Shown here: piece after piece, positions 1 through 4,879 of the stretch
Position numbering within the stretch: position 1 is the stretch's first letter
How the letters are laid out: every line of letters starts with the position of its first letter
DNA from: an uncultured Methylocystaceae bacterium
GTDB lineage: Bacteria > Pseudomonadota > Alphaproteobacteria > Rhizobiales > Beijerinckiaceae
Direction of reading: 5' to 3'
Assembly (NCBI GenBank): GCA_945956975.1
Contig: CAMFKC010000211.1
Span: 1 to 5,441 of the forward strand
DNA: 5,441 nucleotides
Notes under the pieces: generated by a model
What the model saw: only the letters and a program-made list of their open reading frames with translations
Databases searched by the model: none
Told to the model about the DNA's origin: nothing
Program-made: the position numbers and the translations under genes

Positions 1-580
1 CGCCGTGCCAGCGTGCGACATTCGCCAGTTCCGGGGGCAGCGCGATGCGAGGAAAACGCAGGAAATCGATGGCGACGAGCCCGTCGATGTCGGCCATCGA
101 ATAATCGTCGCCGGCAAGCCACCGGGTCTCGGCCAGGCGCTCGTCCAGAACCTTCAGGAAATCGAGGACGCGCGGACGGTTGGCGTCGGCAACCTGCTGA
201 ATCTGGGGGACTTCCATGGCAGCCATGGCGGGATGGGTGTGGCGGAAGACCATGGCCGTAGGCATCATCAGATGCAGTTCGACCCGGCGGCGCCACATCT
301 CGACGGTCGCGCACTCGACCGCGCTGCGGCCGAACAGTTTGGGCTCCGGATGCAATTCCTCGAAATAGCGACAGATAGCGACGGATTCCGTGATGACGGT
401 CCCGTCGTCGAGGACGAGCGAGGGGGTCCGCTGAAGCGCATTGATCCTGGAGTAATCCGACTGCTTGTGTTCCATCTTGCCGAGATCGACCTGGGCCATC
501 GGGACCTCGATACCCTTCTCGGCGAGGAAAATGCGGACGCGACGGGGATTTGGCGCGACCTTCGTATCGTAAAGAAGCAT
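1..580 (-). CDS. Glutathione S-transferase family protein, 3' end outside the window
   Basis: Reading the minus strand from the ATG at 580-578 gives 193 codons without a stop up to the left edge, so the C-terminus is missing. Residues 1 to about 80 form a thioredoxin-like domain: N-terminal LLYD strand, active-site loop APNPRRVRIFLAEKG (residues 9-23), the cis-proline in R-T-P-S-L (P53) and the gamma-glutamyl-binding E65-S66 of the ITESVAICRYFEE helix. The rest is the helical domain, including the N-capping-box segment GDDYSMADIDG near residues 160-170. The family conjugates or reduces substrates with glutathione in the cytoplasm; the substrate cannot be told. By alignment with YfcG-type (Nu-class) enzymes, position 9 is Ala instead of a catalytic Thr/Ser, while N11 is kept. 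Family members are usually 200-230 residues, so only a short tail is missing. A Shine-Dalgarno-like GGAGAG precedes the start. It is divergent from the histidine kinase gene. The family assignment is secure; the subclass is inference. Confidence 0.93.
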   Translation of the reverse strand, partial: MLLYDTKVAPNPRRVRIFLAEKGIEVPMAQVDLGKMEHKQSDYSRINALQRTPSLVLDDGTVITESVAICRYFEELHPEPKLFGRSAVECATVEMWRRRVELHLMMPTAMVFRHTHPAMAAMEVPQIQQVADANRPRVLDFLKVLDERLAETRWLAGDDYSMADIDGLVAIDFLRFPRIALPPELANVARWHG

Positions 581-588
581 TAAGCAAA

Positions 589-594
589 CTCTCC
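589..594 (-). promoter_or_regulatory. Ribosome binding site of the glutathione S-transferase gene
   Basis: On the minus strand GGAGAG lies 8 bases before the ATG at 580. It is the best purine-rich match near this start and supports it over internal starts. Confidence 0.6.
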
Positions 595-735
595 GGCGCA
601 GCGCTGCCGCCGCGCGACATCCAGCCTTAACACCCCCCCATATCTGTTGAAAGCGACAGAGGGCGGCCAGCGCAAGCCCCGCTGTTCGGTATGTGCGGAC
701 GCGCACGCCGCGCAAAGGCCCGCGCCGCCGCGGCA

Positions 736-758
736 GGAGCCGATTCCGCCGGCTTTTT
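736..758 (+). terminator. Terminator-like hairpin with T-run, orphan on the plus strand
   Basis: AGCCG (738-742) pairs with CGGCT (750-754) around a 7-base loop. Two G-T wobbles (736-737 with 755-756) can lengthen the stem. T754-T758 followed by ATT gives a short U-tract. The stem is short, so it is a modest intrinsic terminator at best. No plus-strand gene lies upstream within the window, so it would end either a small non-coding transcript or a leader of the histidine kinase mRNA. It may also be chance. Confidence 0.3.
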
Positions 759-854
759 ATTCAAAACCTCCAAGGCCGGTCAGCCAGTCGTTAAGTTTTA
801 TCCCGCAAAGTAAACGCTGTTAGTCGTGTCGCGTTTTCGCGTGGATCGGTCGTA

Positions 855-2393
855 ATGAGTCAAATCACCGCCGAGATGATCGAGCGCGGTCGCGGCGCCA
901 ATGCCCGACATTCGTCCGAACGCCGGCGGTTGGCCTACAAGGTTCGAGAGGCCCGCGAGAAGCTGACCACCGGCGGCGCCGGGCATGGCGCCTTCGAGGG
1001 CGAACTCCTCAGGATTTATGCTGAAAGCCGGATGAGTTCGGCCCCCTGGGCCCTGCTAATCGCGCTCGCCGTCGGCGCCGTCTCGACCTTCTGGGCGCCC
1101 GTGCAGTTCGTGGCGATCTGGACGACCGCCGTTTGGGTCGCTGTCGCCGGCGCCTATCTGGCGGCGCGGCTGTTTCTCCGCCAGGCCGAAATCACGTCCG
1201 TCCGCGCGTGGCGCACAAAGATCATCCTGATCGAGGCGGCGCTCGGTCTCGCCTGGGCGTCGATCGTCGTTTTGCTGCTGATGTTCGGCAAGGGCGAGGC
1301 GCGCATCTTCCTGCTCGCCATCCTGCTGATGCTGGGCGCCATGACCGCCATGGCGACCGCCGCAATTCCGAACGCCGTCTACGCCGCCGTCTCGCCGATG
1401 TGCCTGGCGATCGCCGGCGTCGCGGCAATGTCGATGAACGACACCCCGGTGCTGGCGACGACGGCCTTCGTCTGCGGCGCAGAAATCTACTTCATCGCGC
1501 TGGCGCGACGTCTTTACGAGACCTCGCTGAGCGCACTCTATGCGCAGGCCGAAAAAGACGGGCTGATCGGCGAACTCGAACAGGCGAAATCCAATTCGGA
1601 CGAGGCGCGCCGCCGCGCGGAAGAGGCCAATCTCGCCAAGTCGCGCTTCCTGGCGACGATGAGCCACGAACTGCGCACGCCGCTCAATGCGATCCTCGGC
1701 TTTTCCGAAGTGATGAAGGACGAATTGTTCGGCGCGCACGCCGTGCCCGCCTATCGCGATTACGCCAACGACATCCATTCCAGCGGCCAGCATCTGCTGG
1801 CGCTGATCAACGAGATCCTCGACCTGTCGCGCGTCGAAGCGGGCCGCTACGAACTCAAGGAAGACGCGATCTCGCTTAGCGCGATCATCCAGGATTGCGA
1901 GCATCTGCTGATGCTGCGCGCCGAGAAGCGCGGCATCGCCCTCAACGACGCCATCGAATCCGACCTGCCGCGCCTTTGGGCCGACGAGCGCGCGATCCGG
2001 CAGGTCGCGCTGAACCTGCTCACCAACGCGATCAAGTTTACGCCACAGGGCGGGCAGATCACGATCAAGGTCGGCTGGACGCAGGCGGGCGGTCAATATT
2101 TCTCGGTGCGCGACACCGGCACGGGCATTCCCGAACACGAAATTCCGATCGTCATGTCGTCCTTCGGACGTGGCACGCTGGCGCAGAAGAACGCTGACGA
2201 AGGCTCGGGCCTCGGCCTGCCGATCGTGAAGGGGCTGGTCGAACTGCATGGCGGCACGTTCACGCTGCGCTCCAAGGTGCGCGAGGGAACGGAGGTCATC
2301 GTCGTGTTCCCGCCGGAGCGCGTGATGAACGCCCTGCCCCGCTTCGCCTCCGACACGTCCGAAGCCCGCGCCGCGCATCGCAGCGCCGCCTGA
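855..2393 (+). CDS. Membrane sensor histidine kinase, PdhS/DivJ/PleC-like core
   Basis: This 512-residue protein has four parts. Residues 1-60 are a charged, probably cytoplasmic segment. Residues about 64-217 hold roughly six hydrophobic helices (near 64-80, 85-107, 121-144, 150-171, 173-193 and 197-217) with very short loops. Residues 228-262 are a charged linker, probably coiled coil. The kinase core follows: HisKA with phospho-acceptor H271 in MSHELRTPLNAILGFSE; N box N391 in LLTNAIKF; G1 box DTGTGI (420-425); F-box-like SSFGRG (435-440); G2 box GSGLGL (450-455). All catalytic motifs are intact, so autophosphorylation is expected. There is no PAS, HAMP or receiver domain and no response regulator gene nearby, so the partner is unknown. 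The HisKA and ATPase sequences resemble alphaproteobacterial kinases that act on DivK/PleD-type regulators; that link is inference. The start has only a weak ribosome binding site (GGATCGGT, about 5 bases upstream). The last 20 residues look unstructured. Confidence 0.93.
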   Translation: MSQITAEMIERGRGANARHSSERRRLAYKVREAREKLTTGGAGHGAFEGELLRIYAESRMSSAPWALLIALAVGAVSTFWAPVQFVAIWTTAVWVAVAGAYLAARLFLRQAEITSVRAWRTKIILIEAALGLAWASIVVLLLMFGKGEARIFLLAILLMLGAMTAMATAAIPNAVYAAVSPMCLAIAGVAAMSMNDTPVLATTAFVCGAEIYFIALARRLYETSLSALYAQAEKDGLIGELEQAKSNSDEARRRAEEANLAKSRFLATMSHELRTPLNAILGFSEVMKDELFGAHAVPAYRDYANDIHSSGQHLLALINEILDLSRVEAGRYELKEDAISLSAIIQDCEHLLMLRAEKRGIALNDAIESDLPRLWADERAIRQVALNLLTNAIKFTPQGGQITIKVGWTQAGGQYFSVRDTGTGIPEHEIPIVMSSFGRGTLAQKNADEGSGLGLPIVKGLVELHGGTFTLRSKVREGTEVIVVFPPERVMNALPRFASDTSEARAAHRSAA

Positions 2394-2407
2394 TCCTTCC
2401 ACATCGG

Positions 2408-2436
2408 TTGACTGCGGCGCGCCAGACCGCGACTCT
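2408..2436 (+). promoter_or_regulatory. Possible sigma-70-type promoter before the epoxide hydrolase gene
   Basis: TTGACT at 2408-2413 is a good -35 match. Seventeen bases later lies GACTCT (2431-2436), a poor -10 that keeps only the A at position 2 and the T at position 6. It is placed suitably, 38 bases before the start codon. If it is not used, the gene is read through from the histidine kinase, as the 81-base gap holds no terminator. Confidence 0.25.
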
Positions 2437-2463
2437 GCGGCTCGAAGCAGGAAGACTTCGCGT

Positions 2464-2468
2464 GGAGG
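2464..2468 (+). promoter_or_regulatory. Strong ribosome binding site of the epoxide hydrolase gene
   Basis: GGAGG ends 6 bases before the ATG at 2475. It is the strongest Shine-Dalgarno match in the window and fixes the start of the downstream gene. Confidence 0.8.
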
Positions 2469-2474
2469 ATTGAG

Positions 2475-3410
2475 ATGGCGGCGCAGACCCGGATCGTGAA
2501 GGCCAACGGCCTCGACATGCAGATCGTCGAGGCGGGCAAGGGTCCCCTCGTCCTGCTGTGCCACGGCTGGCCCGAACTCTCCTATTCCTGGCGCCATCAG
2601 ATTCCCGCGATCGCCGCCGAAGGCTATCGCGTCGTCGCGCCCGACATGCGCGGCTACGGCGGCACCACGGCGCCGAAGGACATCAGCGCCTATACGATCT
2701 TCGATCTCGTCGGCGATGTCGTCGCGCTAGTGCATGCGCTCGGCGAAAAGCAGGCGATCATGGTCGGCCACGACTGGGGCGCGGAAGTTGCCTGGCGCGC
2801 CGCGATGTTCAGGCCCGACGTCTTTCCCGCCGTCGCCGCGCTCTCCGTGCCGTTGCGCAATCGCGGCCCGGCAGCGCCGATGGAAATCCTCAAGCAGCAG
2901 GGCGTCTCGACCTTCTACTGGCAATATTTCCAGAAACCCGGCGTGGTGGAAGAGGAGATGGCGCGCGACTGGAGCCACACGCTGCGCGCCATCTATTACG
3001 GAACGGGCCTCGGCCTGCTGCTGAAGCCCGGTCGCGGCATGGTCGAAGACGCCAAGATTCCGGAGACGACGCCGGCCTGGATCAGCGAGCCGGAAATCCA
3101 GCACTACATCGAGACGTTCTCGCGTACCGGAATTGCGGGCGGCATCAACTGGTATCGCAACATAGACCGCAACTGGGAATTGAGCGCTCCGTGGCAGGAT
3201 GCGAAGATCCACCAGCCGTCCTGCTTCATCGCGGGGGCGAAGGACCCGGTCATCACCGGCCTGATCGGCGCCAAGTCGCTGGAGACGATGGACGAGTTGC
3301 TGCCCGGCCTGCGAGCCAAGGTGATCATCGAGGGCGCAGGCCATTGGATCCAGCAGGAAAAGCCTGCGGAAGTGAACAAGGCGCTGATCGAGTTCATCAA
3401 GGGCTTGTGA
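2475..3410 (+). CDS. Epoxide hydrolase, alpha/beta-hydrolase fold
   Basis: This complete 311-residue protein is the usual length for bacterial soluble epoxide hydrolases, which open epoxides to vicinal diols through an Asp-ester intermediate. Visible elements: oxyanion-hole motif HGWP (30-33); nucleophile elbow GHDWGA with D100; cap-domain Tyr Y148 (in FYWQYFQKPG; Y151 is an alternative) and Y227 (in NWYRNIDRNW); acid D257 in GAKDP; and general base H290 in GAGHW. The spacings D100-Y148 (48) and Y227-D257 (30) equal those of the catalytic residues of human soluble epoxide hydrolase (D335-Y383, Y466-D496). The two Tyr residues and the NWYRN motif argue against a haloalkane or fluoroacetate dehalogenase. 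There is no signal peptide, so it should be cytoplasmic. It lies 81 bases after the kinase gene on the same strand and converges on cobT. The physiological substrate is unknown; neighbours do not reveal one. Confidence 0.93.
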   Translation: MAAQTRIVKANGLDMQIVEAGKGPLVLLCHGWPELSYSWRHQIPAIAAEGYRVVAPDMRGYGGTTAPKDISAYTIFDLVGDVVALVHALGEKQAIMVGHDWGAEVAWRAAMFRPDVFPAVAALSVPLRNRGPAAPMEILKQQGVSTFYWQYFQKPGVVEEEMARDWSHTLRAIYYGTGLGLLLKPGRGMVEDAKIPETTPAWISEPEIQHYIETFSRTGIAGGINWYRNIDRNWELSAPWQDAKIHQPSCFIAGAKDPVITGLIGAKSLETMDELLPGLRAKVIIEGAGHWIQQEKPAEVNKALIEFIKGL

Positions 3411-3463
3411 CGCCAGCCGCGTCTGCGGCCCTCTCGCGCTTGACGGGAAAGGGAGCGCATTAG

Positions 3464-3492
3464 GCGGGCGAAGAGGCGCGCGCCTGCCCCGC
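3464..3492. terminator. GC-rich palindrome between convergent genes, possible bidirectional terminator
   Basis: A perfect 12-base palindrome AGGCGCGCGCCT (3474-3485) is nested in a second stem, GCGGG (3464-3468) with CCCGC (3488-3492). It lies in the 86-base gap between the 3' ends of the epoxide hydrolase gene and cobT, where a shared terminator would be expected. Neither side has a T-run, so if it stops transcription it is not a textbook intrinsic terminator. Confidence 0.35.
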
Positions 3493-3496
3493 TCTG

Positions 3497-4510
3497 CTAG
3501 GCCTTGTCGCTCACTCCCGCGCTATCGAAGGTCGCCATGTCGCGCCAGCAGGCGAGCGCCGCCTGGATGATGCCGATCAACAGCGCGGCGCCGGAACCTT
3601 CGCCGAGCCGCATGCCGAGATCGAGCAGCGGTTTCTTGCCGAGCCGCCGCAACACTTCTGCGTGCGCCCCTTCCGCCGAAAGATGGCCGGCAATGCAATG
3701 GTCGAGCGCGCTGGAGTCCAGCGCGTGCAGCACCGCTGCGGCGGCGCAGACGACATAGCCGTCGAGAACGACCGGAACGCGCTCGACACGCGCGGCGAGA
3801 ATCGCGCCGGCGATCGCCGCCATTTCACGACCGCCGAGACGGCGCAGCACTTCGAGCGGATCGCCGAGATGGTTGCGATGCAGGGCGACGGCGCGCTCGA
3901 CCGCGTCGATCTTGCGCGCAAGGCCGGCATCGTCGACGCCGGTGCCGCGGCCGACCCAGTCGGAGGCCTGCCCACCGTAGAGCGCGTGATAGACCGCCGC
4001 CGCCGGCGTCGTATTGCCGATGCCCATTTCGCCGGGCGCGATCAGGTCGGCTCCGGCGATCGCCTCCATGCCGAAGGCCATGGTGGCGGCGCATTCGGCC
4101 TCCGTCATCGCAGCGTCCTGCGTGATGTCCTTGGTCGGGATTTCGAGCGCCATTTCGAAGACCTTGAGCCCGGCCCCGAAGGTCGCGCAGATCTGGTTTA
4201 CGGCAGCGCCGCCCGCGCCGAAATTGGCGACCATCTGGGCGGTCACTTCGCGCGGATAGGGCGACACGCCCTGTGCGACGACGCCATGATTGCCCGCGAA
4301 CACGACGACTGTCGGCCGCTCCACCGTCGGGGCCGCCTTGGCCTGCCAGGCGGCCAGCCATTCCACGATCTCCTCCAGGCGCCCGAGCGCGCCCGGCGGC
4401 TTGGTCAATTGGGCGTCGCGGGCGCGAACCGCCGCCAGCGCCTGTTCAGACGCCTCCGGCATCACGTCCAGGAGATTTCTGAAATCGTCAAAGGGTTTGC
4501 CGGTGGTCAT
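3497..4510 (-). CDS. cobT: Nicotinate-nucleotide--dimethylbenzimidazole phosphoribosyltransferase (CobT; CobU in Pseudomonas denitrificans naming)
   Basis: This complete 337-residue enzyme moves phosphoribose from nicotinate mononucleotide to 5,6-dimethylbenzimidazole, giving alpha-ribazole 5'-phosphate, the lower-ligand precursor of vitamin B12. Family signatures run in order: KPPGALGRLE (37-46), FAGNHGVVAQGVS (71-83), then PREVTAQMV and NFGAGGAAVNQ, APGEMGIGNTTPAAA (158-172), GRGTGVDD (187-194) and the C-terminal RLGEGSGAAL (301-310). E161 and E304 are 143 residues apart, as are the active-site glutamates E174 and E317 of Salmonella CobT, so the catalytic pair looks intact. The length is close to the usual 340-360. 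The ATG at 4510 is the natural start; its ribosome binding site is weak (GGATC, about 7 bases upstream). It is divergent from the small membrane protein and cobS, with a 113-base gap. I see no cobalamin riboswitch upstream. Confidence 0.97.
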   Translation of the reverse strand: MTTGKPFDDFRNLLDVMPEASEQALAAVRARDAQLTKPPGALGRLEEIVEWLAAWQAKAAPTVERPTVVVFAGNHGVVAQGVSPYPREVTAQMVANFGAGGAAVNQICATFGAGLKVFEMALEIPTKDITQDAAMTEAECAATMAFGMEAIAGADLIAPGEMGIGNTTPAAAVYHALYGGQASDWVGRGTGVDDAGLARKIDAVERAVALHRNHLGDPLEVLRRLGGREMAAIAGAILAARVERVPVVLDGYVVCAAAAVLHALDSSALDHCIAGHLSAEGAHAEVLRRLGKKPLLDLGMRLGEGSGAALLIGIIQAALACWRDMATFDSAGVSDKA

Positions 4511-4567
4511 GATCGGATCCGTCGCAATGTCGCGCTGCCTTAGACCGGGACGCGCCGAATGGAAAGC

Positions 4568-4608
4568 GGCAGGAACTCAGCCGCGACGCCCGCGTTCTGC
4601 CTCCTGCC
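4568..4608. promoter_or_regulatory. Overlapping inverted repeats in the divergent cobT leader region
   Basis: GGCAGGA (4568-4574) can pair perfectly with TCCTGCC (4602-4608). The same left arm, read as GGCAGGAAC (4568-4576), can instead pair with GTTCTGCC (4594-4601) with one bulged G. The two foldings exclude each other. The element sits between two genes that point apart, so it could be an operator for a dimeric regulator or a leader structure for either transcript. Function is not shown by the sequence. Confidence 0.3.
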
Positions 4609-4615
4609 ATCCTGT

Positions 4616-4620
4616 GGAGA
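4616..4620 (+). promoter_or_regulatory. Ribosome binding site of the small membrane protein gene
   Basis: GGAGA lies 3 bases before the ATG at 4624 and 6 bases before the next ATG at 4627. The second spacing is nearer the optimum, so translation may begin at 4627 and give 63 rather than 64 residues. Confidence 0.6.
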
Positions 4621-4623
4621 ACT

Positions 4624-4818
4624 ATGATGCGCTTTCTGCTCGGCCTCGTTTTCGGCGTTCTCGTCACTGTGGGCGCCGCCTATGTCCACGACAATGCGGT
4701 CCGCGCGCCCGACCAGCCGACAATCGTCAACTGGACGCAGCTCGACACGACGTTGCGACTGGTCCGCGATGACGTTTCGTCGGGCTGGGACAGGCTTTCG
4801 AGAGCCGCCCGATCCTGA
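4624..4818 (+). CDS. Small single-helix membrane protein of unknown function between cobT and cobS
   Basis: This 64-residue protein (63 if the second of two adjacent ATG codons is used) has one hydrophobic helix at about residues 4-21 (FLLGLVFGVLVTVGAAYV). A polar tail of about 43 residues follows, with a proline-containing linker (RAPDQP) and a likely amphipathic helix around QLDTTLRLVRDDVSSGWDRLSRA. The helix could be an uncleaved anchor or a signal peptide; an AXA-type cleavage site is not obvious. A good ribosome binding site, high-GC codon use like the neighbours and a defined soluble tail support a real gene despite its size. cobS begins 54 bases downstream on the same strand with no terminator between, so the two are probably co-transcribed. 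I do not recognise the family. A role near the membrane-bound CobS is suggested only by position. Confidence 0.75.
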   Translation: MMRFLLGLVFGVLVTVGAAYVHDNAVRAPDQPTIVNWTQLDTTLRLVRDDVSSGWDRLSRAARS

Positions 4819-4865
4819 CGATTTGATCCAAGCGCCTTGCCGTTCTTGTGGCGATGCAGCATCTA

Positions 4866-4879
4866 GGGACCCATGTCCC
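4866..4879 (+). promoter_or_regulatory. Hairpin overlapping the cobS ribosome binding site and start codon
   Basis: GGGAC (4866-4870) and GTCCC (4875-4879) form a perfect 5-base-pair stem with loop CCAT. The stem includes the only Shine-Dalgarno-like bases (AGGGA, 4865-4869), and the ATG at 4873-4875 lies across the loop and the 3' arm. In mRNA this would reduce access of the ribosome to cobS. A stem this short can occur by chance. Confidence 0.35.

Larger units (their letters stand above)
581..854. other. Divergent intergenic region with several inverted repeats
   Basis: These 274 bases separate two genes that point away from each other, so both promoters should lie here, but I find no convincing -35/-10 pair for either. 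What can be seen: a perfect 10-base palindrome GCAGCGCTGC at 598-607; a run of seven C at 633-639 (G on the GST strand, about 53-59 bases before its start); an inverted repeat GTGCG-GACG-CGCAC at 693-706; a terminator-like hairpin at 736-758, listed separately; and CGCG-TTTT-CGCG at 830-841, just before the kinase start. No ORF with a plausible start and ribosome binding site was seen here. Confidence 0.6.

Noticed and set aside
5..583. Plus-strand open frame of 192 codons opposite the glutathione transferase
   Set aside because: The minus strand encodes a recognisable glutathione transferase; the plus frame is its shadow.
788..816. CtrA site or DnaA box before the histidine kinase (GTTAAG, TTATCCCGC)
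   Set aside because: Only one TTAA half-site is present and the spaced second half reads CCCG. The DnaA-like word matches only the first six bases of TTATCCACA.
830..841. CGCG-TTTT-CGCG inverted repeat before the kinase start
   Set aside because: The stem is only four base pairs and CGCG words are very common in this DNA, so it is noted in the intergenic entry but not called as a site.
2394..2474. Small repeats (two CTGCGGC copies, CCGC/GCGG) between kinase and epoxide hydrolase
   Set aside because: They are short and GC-only, with no T-run, so they give no support for a terminator or operator.
1056..2597. Minus-strand open frame of 513 codons opposite the histidine kinase and the start of the epoxide hydrolase
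   Set aside because: It lies antisense to two genes with intact family motifs. Its translation is rich in Arg, Ala, Gly, Asp and His and shows no domain, as expected for an antisense frame in GC-rich DNA.
3662..4543. Plus-strand open frame of 293 codons opposite cobT
   Set aside because: It is wholly antisense to a fully conserved cobT and shows the same compositional bias. No ribosome binding site or domain was seen.
4511..4872. Cobalamin riboswitch upstream of cobT or cobS
   Set aside because: Both strands of the 113-base divergent region and the 54 bases before cobS were read for the B12-box (GCCACTG-like) core; none was found, and the spaces are too short for a full riboswitch.
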